Below are positions 1 through 9,034 of a DNA stretch of 64,000 nt, in pieces. This stretch comes from Calonectria ilicicola (Eukaryota > Ascomycota > Sordariomycetes > Hypocreales > Nectriaceae): the NCBI GenBank assembly GCA_020809705.1, contig CP085828.1, positions 6,944,001 through 7,008,000 on the forward strand, in the 5' to 3' direction. How positions within the stretch are numbered: position 1 is the first letter of the stretch; each line of letters opens with the position of its first letter. The position numbers and the translations under genes are program-made. The notes below the pieces were generated by a model. The model made no database searches, was not told where the DNA came from, and saw nothing but the letters and a program-made list of their open reading frames with translations.

Positions 1-1615
1 CTGATTGATTTCGGGGTGGATCTACTCAATTTTTGGGGGACTTTGCTCCGCGTCTGTAGCCCAGTGATACCTTGGTTATCTTGCCCGAAGCAGAAGGGCT
101 TGACTTAATTTTTCGTAGTATAGGGAGTAAATTGGGGGGATCCTAATTGGCCTCATATCCCCGACCACCGTCCTATGGCGCGAGGTGATTGTTTTGGTCT
201 ACACTACTTGTCTGAGTGAATACGCCACGCCGTTTTGGCGATACCCTGCGAAACGTGAACGTGATCATAATAACCATAACTTATAAATACCACGTGCCGT
301 CGTGGAACTGGCTCCGCTAGAAACAGGCAAGAGGCAGGATTCTTTCAGGCGACCACTGCTTGTGGATATTCGAGTGATCCGTGCTTTGTAATAATCCAGG
401 GACCAGCCAATACATGCCGGGACTATTCCATTGGGTCCAACCAAAGAGTGACTGGTCACCGTTATGCTAGTCCAGAAAGCGTAAACAGTAAGTTGGCCTG
501 ATTTATCCCAGCGGGAGACTAGCCGAGACTAGAAACGGGGAGTTGTAAGATTGATACGTGTATGGGAGTGGATCACTGGGAGCTATCCCGTCCCAGCGAC
601 ACAGGGGTTAATGGACGTGACTGCAAGGTCACTGGGTTTTATCCCCAATGGAGTCCTCTTGTCTCGTGCTATTTTATTGGCCTGTAATGCCACATTGCAG
701 TCTGTGTGTGTCAGCGCTGACGACGACCGCAAGGACAGAGGGGGGGTGGGGCGATGTCACTGGATTCGTAACACTGTCTAGGGCTGTAGGGCTGTATTTC
801 AAGGATTGCAACTGTGCGATTGTGGACATTGCGGGATAAGCCGGACAAATGGCGTTCTTTTGCTGCCTCAACATTATCAAGGCCCGAAGTTGTCATCAAG
901 CTGGTTGACCGCGTGCACTGAAGGACTCAGAGTTGAGCGCTTTGGCCAAACGATCCATCGCGTGAAGAGCTGGTGTTTAGAGGTTTCAGATGCTTTCCCC
1001 TTACTTTCAAACGTGCCAAAGCCACATGCGCATTAGTTAGCGCGTGGTTCTCTGTCATTCGTCCTGTATCCGCAACGTCCTTTTGCACCCAGGTCAGCGG
1101 TACGCACCAGGTCATGGTTGGGAGGCTTTCAGGGTTTTCGTATTCTTTTTTTTGTTCCCAGCCCCCAAATCCGTTGCCGCCAAGGCCCTCGCTCGCGACC
1201 AAGTTGTCAAGGGTGGGATTGGAGAGAAAAGAATTTCCACCCCCACTTACACACAACAATGCACGATCGTGCACACGCACGCGGCAATCCGGCATCCCTA
1301 CGTGCCATGGATAGCAGGAGTCCCCCAGTTTCAACTAGGCCGGAGCCTGCTTACTGTGCAGTAGCTGAAGGACAAGGTGGATGGGTGCACCATAATAGCT
1401 CATAGACCCTCACTGCTATTTGGTCAGCATCACACAACCTGGCCGCATCGGTGCGTCGAACTAGGCAGTTCGGCCCCAGAGTAACCATGTCAATGTCCCA
1501 AAGCGGGAGCGAAGGAAGGCGGTATTTATACAAAGCTACACGGGCTATCCAGCCCTAGTTTGAAGATTGTCTTTCTTGCCTTCTTGTTCCGTCTTTCGTG
1601 TGCAGTTGATCAGCG
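1..1615. other. intergenic, no gene recognised
   Basis: I see only short, mutually overlapping open frames without recognisable motifs or plausible splice patterns. The last 100 bases lead into the membrane-protein gene and include a short pyrimidine-rich stretch before its ATG. A gene cut off by the window edge cannot be excluded. Confidence 0.5.
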
Positions 1616-3406
1616 ATGTCTCAAATAGAATACCACGGGTTCGTTACCGACCAAAGCACAGAAGAAGGGCAAGATCCGAAAAAGTCGAATGGACAGCCCC
1701 CGTTTTACGATGCCATTCCACTCTCTACACCGCCGCCTAACGAAATCCCATCCATGCAGGGGATAGGGAAACCAGCATCGAAGAAAGCTGTCACCAAGAT
1801 CGATATACTGTGCGCGGTTATTTCTTTAGCCTGTCTTGCTGTTGCCATCGGTTGCGTTCTCGACAATAGGCTGTCATGGTATCTCGGAAAGGATAATGAC
1901 CAGTTGATTTTGCTCGGTTTTTTGCTGAGTATTATGAATTTGTGTCTTTCAAGTGTTACCCCGACCTTCTTTTTGCTGTTGGAGGCTCACTATGGTCCAT
2001 CCACACTGCAGAACTATGAGGGTATCCTCCGCAACCAGATCACGGCTCCCCGACTTCACAACGTTTGGCGATTAATCCTTGTTCTTATGTTGGCGCTCCC
2101 TGTTGGCCTGAGTGTTGCATACAAGACATTCACTGGCGGCGAAAGCCGTAAGATGGTGCATGCGTCTCATTACATCAAGAACGATACATACTATGGCATG
2201 TTTGGCCCTCCGGGATTGGACTCGATCGGACAACGAATCGGTCTGGCCATGTTTTTCAATGCAACGCTGCCCTTCGCCGAAGCCTCCACTATGACCGACG
2301 ACACCGAGCCAGCCTTGCCGGATCAGTTACAAACCTATGGTTTCAATACGCTTGTACTCAGTAACGAAAGCGTTGCGGTATTGGACATACCTCAGCCTGC
2401 CTACATTACGGCCGTTCAGTCTCTATTGGCTGATGGAGAGTCATGGAATATCTCGGCAAGTGTTTATGGCACGGTCGCGACTCTTAATGCTACCCAGGCC
2501 GAGAAACCAAACGCATGGAAAAAGTCTTTCGAGTATGACTGTGAGGTAGCACAGAATGCTTCTGCTGTTAGCACTCAATCTTTGTTCAATGGCTGGGAAG
2601 TCATTCTGATCGACTACCCTGGGTACGGCAACCAGACTCGACAATACATTGGCTTGCCACCAACAGATGGAACCGAGGGTTCCTGCGCCAACCTCTCCAC
2701 TCACGTTTCTCAATTCGATGTCACGAGGCGGCCATGTCGCGCGACTTGGAAAGTTGCCAGAGGTAGTTTCTCGCTTCTACAAGGCGAATGCAGCGACTCT
2801 GACCTGTCCGCCGAGAAGCAAGAGATTTTTACTGGCAACAATTTGGCCTTGGGTGATTGGTTCATTTCAGCTCTGGCAGAGTTGCTAGGTCCATTTGCGT
2901 CGCCTAGAAATGGGTCTGACTGGACCATCCCTTCATATGCCAATGTTGTAGCGACCATGATGTGGGCAAGAGTCACGGGTTTAAACGGTGCAACCAACCC
3001 AGGCGCAGACACTTACAGTGGCATGACGGACGATAAAGCTGGCCTGTTATACATTGTTGACGACGCTGTTTGGTATATCCGACCTACATTGAGGAAATCT
3101 GCCGGACTTTGTGCCATATTGGCTGTGCAGCCCTTTTTATTGCTGCTTATCCTTGTCCTCACGTATTGCATGTTCTCGGCACCAATCGGCAAGGGCTTTG
3201 GCCTGACAGCTATTTTGTCAGGCGTCGACTCCGGTTCTTTGGAAATTTTGCGCGGTGCTGCATTTTCGGGCCAGCTGAGGAAAGACGTCAAACTTTCTTT
3301 GCAGCCGATGCTGAACGGTGACAATATCAACATCAGATACTCTCTTCTTCCCTCAGGAATGGCGGTTCGGAATGGAAAGATAGCCCCGTCAACTAAATAC
3401 TATTAG
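1616..3406 (+). CDS. multi-pass membrane protein with large glycosylated loop, function unknown
   Basis: An uninterrupted 596-residue frame with an ATG at 1616. The N-terminal ~60 residues are polar and proline-rich (probably cytosolic). Three hydrophobic segments follow at about residues 63-85, 98-122 and 150-170. A ~320-residue hydrophilic region comes next, with many NxS/T sequons and several cysteines, and it looks extracytoplasmic. A fourth strong hydrophobic segment lies near residues 500-525 (LLLLILVLTYCMF), before a ~70-residue tail. This layout recurs in uncharacterised ascomycete membrane proteins; I recognise no catalytic or transport motif. No intron is needed and the coding frame is intact. 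Assignment beyond 'integral membrane glycoprotein' would be a guess. Confidence 0.85.
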   Translation: MSQIEYHGFVTDQSTEEGQDPKKSNGQPPFYDAIPLSTPPPNEIPSMQGIGKPASKKAVTKIDILCAVISLACLAVAIGCVLDNRLSWYLGKDNDQLILLGFLLSIMNLCLSSVTPTFFLLLEAHYGPSTLQNYEGILRNQITAPRLHNVWRLILVLMLALPVGLSVAYKTFTGGESRKMVHASHYIKNDTYYGMFGPPGLDSIGQRIGLAMFFNATLPFAEASTMTDDTEPALPDQLQTYGFNTLVLSNESVAVLDIPQPAYITAVQSLLADGESWNISASVYGTVATLNATQAEKPNAWKKSFEYDCEVAQNASAVSTQSLFNGWEVILIDYPGYGNQTRQYIGLPPTDGTEGSCANLSTHVSQFDVTRRPCRATWKVARGSFSLLQGECSDSDLSAEKQEIFTGNNLALGDWFISALAELLGPFASPRNGSDWTIPSYANVVATMMWARVTGLNGATNPGADTYSGMTDDKAGLLYIVDDAVWYIRPTLRKSAGLCAILAVQPFLLLLILVLTYCMFSAPIGKGFGLTAILSGVDSGSLEILRGAAFSGQLRKDVKLSLQPMLNGDNINIRYSLLPSGMAVRNGKIAPSTKYY

Positions 3407-4346
3407 ACGAATATGATTAGCCAAGAGAATGTGAGCGATGCGGACCAGGAGGAGATGGCAGGCAAAGAGCGAGGCGTTAAAAACCTTTCATTTCGGAGTT
3501 TTAGCGATGTCGATGGCAAATATAATACCATTTTACAGTTATGATCTTTTTTTTCTCCTTTTTATTTTGCATATGCATATAACATATATTTCGTTCAAGG
3601 TGGATGTTGTGCTCTTTGTGTGATATTCATATAGTGATTTTCTTCCTTCAAGGAAAGAAAGATGAGAGACTTTTTTCTCTCGCTTCTAGACAATCAAGGA
3701 ATGAGAGGCCTTATTCACCCCAGAGATTCTTCCCGGGTGGCCAGACTCCTGTTCATCTTCCACCTCTCCTTCAGCTTGTTGCGCTTCTGTTGCAGCTGGT
3801 TGTTCTTCTGTTCTCGCGTGGGTAGGAATACTGAGGTTTCATTGGATGAATGGGCATTCAGCGACGAGCGAATACCTATGCAAGTTATGGTACTTTCGAC
3901 ATTCTTGAATATTTTGAGTTAGTTGTTGCTTTGATTGGTGCAACGGCGGAGTCGGAGTGATTCAGCAGCGTGATATCCCTAAAAACGTCATTTCAGTGAG
4001 TACCTAAAGTGTCTGATGGAATTCTGCCAGGTTCACTACACAGTTCAAATTTCCAGCACAAGCTACTAAGAACCATTTTGGTAAATCGTGGGCTCTACCT
4101 AAGAGGGAGCTCCAAAGCCACAACGGTGGCAGATACAACCAGGTTTGGCCATATGATTCGCCCGACCAAGATACAATCAACTTACAACAATAAGGTTGCC
4201 CTCATGAAAACTTAGATAGTTGTACTTAAGATAGCTTCCCTTGCCAAGACCGTGAATCCCAACGCACATCCTTCACCACCTTCAACACGATGTCGAGCGC
4301 CGTATCCTCCAAAACCACGACCTAGATCACCTAAGCGCTAAGAGAT
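3407..4346. other. intergenic containing a dispersed repeat copy
   Basis: AT-rich 3' flank of the membrane-protein gene. Small open frames (for example 3662-3922) look like chance ORFs. The only structured element I see is the repeat at 4072-4183, listed separately. Confidence 0.5.
4072..4183. repeat. ~110-bp dispersed repeat, copy 1
   Basis: This stretch is about 90% identical by eye to 29281-29388, same orientation, starting at CCATTTTGGTAAATCGTGGG and ending at AATCAACTT. A 2-base indel and a few substitutions separate the copies. Several differences are C/T or G/A transitions, with copy 2 carrying the T/A state. No coding potential is shared beyond chance ORFs. Probably a fragment of an old repetitive element; the family is unknown. 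Confidence 0.8.
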
Positions 4347-4601
4347 ATGCCGATGGCACTCTCTACATGTACGAGCTTCAAGTGTTCCAACTTCATGCCG
4401 CCGATCTCAAACGATCGGGAGTTTATCAAAGAGGAATATAAAGCCGTGGAGAACATCATGCAAAAGCACAACGGGTTCGTGTTCAGGGAGCTGGGTCCAG
4501 CAGAGGAGAGCTTTGTCGCAGATATTCGTGGCGACGAGTACGAGGACTGGCTGGACAAGATCAAAAACGAAGTGAGGTTCGTTTGCAACAACGCAAACTG
4601 A
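4347..4601 (+). CDS. small hypothetical ORF or gene fragment (84 aa)
   Basis: An ATG-initiated 84-residue frame, acidic in its second half (VADIRGDEYEDWLDKIKNE). I recognise no family. A GTGAGG donor-like sequence sits just before the stop, so this could be the first exon of a longer gene, but no convincing downstream exon was found. It lies 160 bp from a dispersed repeat, so it may also be a relic of a decayed gene. Low confidence. Confidence 0.3.
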   Translation: MPMALSTCTSFKCSNFMPPISNDREFIKEEYKAVENIMQKHNGFVFRELGPAEESFVADIRGDEYEDWLDKIKNEVRFVCNNAN

Positions 4602-5254
4602 AGAAATTGAGGGAGGTGCAGTTTTACACACACACATGAATGGACCTTGCACGGCTGACAAGGTCAAGGAAAAGAGAGGGCCAGATAGTACCTATCTAAG
4701 AAATCAAAAGTGCTTTTCTTTACAATTAATATTCAGTGACAATTATCGTTCCCATCTTCTGTTCATACTATTTCCTGACAACCGCACTAAAAATGAACTA
4801 CGATGCACTTTTTCTACCGGAATCATGTACTAGATACGCAAGCGTGGTTATTTGAGCGACTACTGTAGGGCTTTTGCCCTTCAGAATTTTGAAGTGAATC
4901 AATGTTTGCGAATCACCCTTGCAAGAACAACTAACAAGAAAGAAAAATTGATTCATTAAAAAAATAAGGACGCAGATTAATTTGCAGGTATGATGCCAAC
5001 ATAGTTTTCTTTGTTTTATTTTAACCTTGTCTATGGCTGAGTAATGGGAAATGGATGCGCATCACGTGTGTGATAAGGGGAACAGATTTTCATATGCTTT
5101 CTGACTATTTTGACGTAAATCATTCTTCTGGAACCAACATATGTGGCTGCAAAAAGGTGGCTGGACCTGTGAGTGAATGACCACGGTTCTCAAAACACGC
5201 GTCAACGACGCCCAACTATAACAAGAGCAAAACACCCCCATTATCCTGGTCATC
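4602..5254. other. intergenic, presumed promoter of the PD-(D/E)XK gene
   Basis: AT-rich, no recognisable gene. The last ~100 bases lead to the ATG at 5255 with an ordinary fungal context (CATCATGAAC). Confidence 0.5.
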
Positions 5255-6538
5255 ATGAACGTCGACTTTGACCATATCTACTCGTGGCTCAACGGATTGT
5301 CCAACCCCGAACCGCCAGCGCTTAGCAAGCGCAAGTCCTCGGTCAACATGGATCGGGAAGAGGATCCCAAACGCCGCCGACTAACCAGCTTAAGCCGTAC
5401 CGCTGGATCGATCGACTCGTCTATCCCATCCTCGGAGTGGATGTCAGGCTCTGCAACCACCGAAAGGACTTCCCGTTCATCATCCAAGAAGCAACTGGTG
5501 GACCTTGAATGGTGCAAAAGTGGTCTCGAGTGCCGCCAAATCGAGGCTGATGCTGCGCATCCAAAGGTTGCAAATCTGCTCAATGAAATAGTAGAGATTA
5601 GCATGGGTAGAGACATCCTCCCCCACTCTTTAAGGGAAGAAATGGCGGCCGAGTTACTTTTTCAAAGCCAAAACCAGCGCAAATGGCGATTTGCCTTCAA
5701 AGAACCAGAAATCACCGACACCTTGCCTGGATATATCCCAACCCCGGATGTGATCGATTCCATTTGCCATCGTGCCAAGTTATGTGCCATAGAGCAACAC
5801 GAAGAAGCTGCTTGGAATATGGGCGTTCATTATCGTCTGTTGGAAGCTGTCTTCAGAAAGCCTGGGTCCAAAGAGAGTGACCTAATCGACTTTACACCTT
5901 GCACGACTGCGCGACCTCACCGTACCTTTCTTCCTCGTCCAGCTTCCGCTAAGATGGTCGACTTCTGTCTTTACTTTAACGATGCACACGTTGCCGATGT
6001 CCCAACTCTCAGAGACCTTGCGTTCCGAAATCCAACGCATTCTGTTAATCATACCGACTTCGTACCTTTGACGCGGCGCCCTATCGCTGTAAGCATTGAG
6101 ACAAAGGGTTCCGGCGACAAAGAAGAAACCTCTAAACTTCAAATGGGTGTCTGGCATGCTGCCCAGTGGAATTTTCTTGCCTCAAATATTGATAAAAAGG
6201 CACGGGACAACTTGATGGAGGGATTTCAGGATGGACTGTCAGAGGAAGGGTTAGCTGGCTTGGGGTTTATCCCCGGGGTGATCATCCATCAACATCAATG
6301 GTTCTTTTGCTATTCCACCTTCGATGATCGGAAGATGGTTCTATGGACCAAAAGCTTAATTGGAAGTACCGCAAATATGATTGAAGCATACTCTATTGTA
6401 GCCGGACTTCGAGAGATTGCTGGCTGGGCGAGAGACGTCTATTTGCCTTGGTTTCAGACCAAGGTGCTTTCCATTGCGGAGAGGCCACCTTCTCAACAAT
6501 CAAACCTTCAGGAAGAAATCTCCCAGCAAGATGAATAG
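5255..6538 (+). CDS. PD-(D/E)XK nuclease-like fungal protein
   Basis: A single-exon 427-residue protein. The N-terminus (1-90) is low complexity, basic and serine-rich with a KRRR patch (possible nuclear signal). The C-terminal half has the look of the fungus-specific PD-(D/E)XK family (PDDEXK_12 in Pfam, from memory). Candidate active-site residues are Asp236 in KMVDFCLYF and Glu282-x-Lys284 in AVSIETKGSG, followed by helices and a WFFCYST strand. Fungal members usually are orphan single-domain proteins of 350-450 residues with unknown biology; some lie in repeat-rich regions. Here the gene is intact but is followed by a probable solo LTR and decayed DNA. Nuclease activity is inferred, not shown. 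Confidence 0.75.
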   Translation: MNVDFDHIYSWLNGLSNPEPPALSKRKSSVNMDREEDPKRRRLTSLSRTAGSIDSSIPSSEWMSGSATTERTSRSSSKKQLVDLEWCKSGLECRQIEADAAHPKVANLLNEIVEISMGRDILPHSLREEMAAELLFQSQNQRKWRFAFKEPEITDTLPGYIPTPDVIDSICHRAKLCAIEQHEEAAWNMGVHYRLLEAVFRKPGSKESDLIDFTPCTTARPHRTFLPRPASAKMVDFCLYFNDAHVADVPTLRDLAFRNPTHSVNHTDFVPLTRRPIAVSIETKGSGDKEETSKLQMGVWHAAQWNFLASNIDKKARDNLMEGFQDGLSEEGLAGLGFIPGVIIHQHQWFFCYSTFDDRKMVLWTKSLIGSTANMIEAYSIVAGLREIAGWARDVYLPWFQTKVLSIAERPPSQQSNLQEEISQQDE

Positions 6539-6561
6539 GGATTTGTTGTTCAGTATAACCA

Positions 6562-6850
6562 CTAAACTTATTTATGATAAAAATAAATAATTTTATATAT
6601 ATTTCTAAACTTATTTATTGTTGCAACTAGCGGCGTTGTGAGCCTGTTGACTGTAGGCCTCTGCCGCCTTGGGCAGCGGGCTCCTAGGTCACATGACCTA
6701 ACAGGAAACCCACACACAACTAGGACTTACGATAGCTATAGTGAAGAATTAAGCATCATTGACCAAACCAACCCGACCCCTTGTGACAGCACTAGTGCTC
6801 CACTATTTATCCGTTCCCTTTGGAATCCAACATTTATGATAAAAATAAAT
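6562..6850. repeat. AT-rich 27-bp unit, duplicated; second copy split by an LTR
   Basis: The 27 bases at 6562-6588 (beginning CTAAACTTATTTATGATAAA) recur as 6605-6618 plus 6838-6850 once the intervening LTR and one copy of its 5-bp target duplication are removed. The match is 27 of 27 bases. Within the unit TTATTTAT and ATAAATAA can pair around a 7-base loop. It lies just 3' of the PD-(D/E)XK gene and may contribute to its 3' end. Confidence 0.8.
6619..6832. mobile_element. probable solo LTR of a Copia-type retrotransposon (214 bp)
   Basis: The element begins TGTTG and ends CAACA, a 5-bp terminal inverted repeat of the TG...CA type usual for Ty1/copia LTRs. It is flanked on both sides by TTTAT (6614-6618 and 6833-6837), a 5-bp target-site duplication. 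An intact, uninterrupted copy of the target sequence lies immediately upstream (6562-6588), which fixes the insertion boundaries independently. A TATA-like CTATTTAT occurs near its 3' end. No internal retrotransposon domain is present, as expected after LTR-LTR recombination. Another small element with 5-bp duplication is the alternative. Confidence 0.75.
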
Positions 6851-7104
6851 TAGGGCTTTAGTACTTTCTTTGGATTGTCTTAGGATTTCCCAGAAAAGCC
6901 CCAACTAAGTGGTTTGATGTGTGCACCTAGCAAAATGCATGTGTGCGCGCAGCAAGACTCTTTATAAAATCGCACTGGAGTGGCGAACTAGTAATATGTG
7001 GAATGTATCAATTGCGAAATAACCTGGACTACATTCCCGACTTACTTTGAGTCAGAAGACTATTATGCAAGCTTGAGTATCTCCCAGCCATTTTCGGTTC
7101 TCTT

Positions 7105-7758
7105 TTAAGAGAACCGATCCCCCTTGTCAATGTTTTTGTCAGCCTGTTCTCCAGCCATCGAGATCGCTAGGGCTAGAAAATGATCCACAGTCGCATTGGC
7201 CCTGTTTTCATTTTCATCCATCGCTGCTGAGATCTCATGAGATTGAACAAGTCGTTCATGAGCTAAGTTGCCCTGCACAAATGAGAACTCGGTGCAAGCC
7301 GAAATAACCTTAGAGTAGGCTATTTTATGGGTTTCAGTATGATAGCCATTTAGCCACGTCCTGGCAGCATGCCTCAAGGTCATCAATTCTTTAGTTGTTT
7401 GCTCCTGCAGAATGGTTTGCAAGTACTCAGCAGCAACCTTCCGGGCCGCTTCGGAGACCGATAGTTGCCGATATTGTTGAATATCGCGGTCAAAATATGC
7501 CTTTAGACTCGTAACATATTTTACGCCTAGGATGGCAAGTGGTACGCGGGACAATGGCGTAGGAATTGCGTCTTTGCCATCTATTATTTGCTGGCGATGC
7601 TTCAAATATCTCTCATTTGCATGATTAATGCCATGATCAGGGATCAAACCATCAGGAAGGCTTGCCTTGTTTGCTGATAGAAAAAATTGGATAAATTCCT
7701 CATTTTGCTGGGTTTGAGCCTTGCGGGATAAAATAGGATAAGAGACGTTAAGAGTCAT
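7105..7758 (-). CDS. hypothetical protein, 217 aa
   Basis: Starting from the ATG at 7758, the frame encodes 217 residues that are mostly helical and charged, with no signal peptide or membrane segment. The same frame is open upstream to 7926. I prefer 7758 because a TATATATA run at about 7850-7858 sits ~95 bp before it. No family recognised. Motif-like stretches such as RTWLNGYHTETHKIAYSKV do not point to a known domain. It is transcribed toward the solo LTR and away from the decayed subtilase relic. Confidence 0.5.
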   Translation of the reverse strand: MTLNVSYPILSRKAQTQQNEEFIQFFLSANKASLPDGLIPDHGINHANERYLKHRQQIIDGKDAIPTPLSRVPLAILGVKYVTSLKAYFDRDIQQYRQLSVSEAARKVAAEYLQTILQEQTTKELMTLRHAARTWLNGYHTETHKIAYSKVISACTEFSFVQGNLAHERLVQSHEISAAMDENENRANATVDHFLALAISMAGEQADKNIDKGDRFS

Positions 7759-8035
7759 TTTTAAGTCTGTCTGTACCGTAAAATGATTTGTTGAAATTGT
7801 AGGGTTTTTGATTGATAAGGTTGTTCTGGATGATGCGATGATGATTGAGTTATATATATGCGTTGTCTGTCTGAATCGTCGAGTCTGGACTAAATCGGTG
7901 CATGCCTCACTTATAGAATGCCGCATAAAGAAAAATTACAGGACTCGAAGCAAGGGTCGAGAAAAGAAAATCTTACTTCACCATGTGGATAAATTACTTT
8001 TGTGCTAAAATGATTTTATCAAATCGAATATTTTA

Positions 8036-8497
8036 TGCCTAGAGCAAGGCTTTGGCCATGTTGATCTACAAAACTCCATTTTTGACCCTGAGGTTTGGCA
8101 AAATGGTGTTCAGGGAGCCAATGGCGTCAGAGAATTCAAGGGATTTTACTAAGGTGAAATTGTTAGACAAGACGGTGAAGTATCACAGCACACAAGGGGA
8201 ATCTTGCATTTTAATAACCCGTCAACCGCAACATTGAAGGTCACTCTTGTCTATCTAGATATGCAAGGAAATGAGCTCCAAAACAATCTTAACCTTGTTG
8301 TCCGTTCTAGGGGGAAGATGTGCTATGGCAATATGGGGATTTAATAGAACCGATATAACAAGGATAACAATGTCGAGCAAGTAGTTTAGAATTCCCTGAC
8401 GATGGAGAGAGTAACTGTGGAGGTGATTAGAAGGGTGGAGCTAGAAATAAGGGAGGAGGTAGTCCCATTTGCTGTTGCCTGGTCTTTCATGGCTTGA
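8036..8497 (+). pseudogene. relic of a subtilisin-like (S8) serine protease C-terminus
   Basis: Reading from about 8042 gives GFGHVDLQNS. At 8203-8295 comes a stretch with NNPSTATLKVTLVY and GNELQNNLNLVVR, ending near CYGN. In another frame NNVEQVV, TVEVIRRVE and PFAVAWSF lead to a stop at 8495-8497. These match in order the end of the catalytic domain and the C-terminal beta-domain of fungal/bacterial subtilases. The frame contains in-frame stops and at least one frameshift (about 8340-8370). The stop after NNVEQVV sits where the family has Trp (TGG to TAG) and another is a TAA, as expected of C-to-T decay. The catalytic Asp/His/Ser region is absent. Dead 5'-truncated copy. Confidence 0.7.
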
Positions 8498-8990
8498 GAA
8501 GTGAATGTCTGGTAGTTTGTTTTGGCCTGGTCACTCCACCTATGTTAAAAGGACTATATACAGAATGAAATAAGGAAATCAGATTGTTATCTTTGCTGAT
8601 GGTATTTATGAATCATATTATATTTTGTCTCAGAATTTGAGATTGGATTGAGTGTATTCGAATTTCCTAGCTTGTACACAAAAGTCTGCCTCTACTAGTG
8701 CGCTGAGCTTTAAAACACCAATGGTTCTATTTCACGCCCTGGCGAACGACTCTGCCAAAACCATTATTCAAAAATGACGCATATTGAGTTAGCGTCTCTT
8801 CAACTCAAACAGTTAGTATAACTAAGCAGTAATTATACTGCCTAGTTTGGAAATCTATTGGAGAATGTTGAAAAACTCATCAAGCCTTATCTTAAGTTCT
8901 TCTATTACACAAGGGAGATATTCTGAAGTTCCATTCTTTACTCCAAATCACAAACAGATAGCTCGTTGGATTCTTTATTCATCCAATAGT
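8498..8990. other. intergenic, AT-rich
   Basis: No gene, repeat or RNA recognised between the subtilase relic and the 3' end of the permease gene. Confidence 0.5.
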
Positions 8991-9034
8991 TTAACTTTCG
9001 ATAACGGGACCGTTGTATTCTTTTCGAGCCCAAA

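Noticed and set aside
927..1334. 135-aa minus-strand ORF near the window start
   Set aside because: Overlaps several equally open frames in a GC-richer stretch; no motif, no splice or promoter support.
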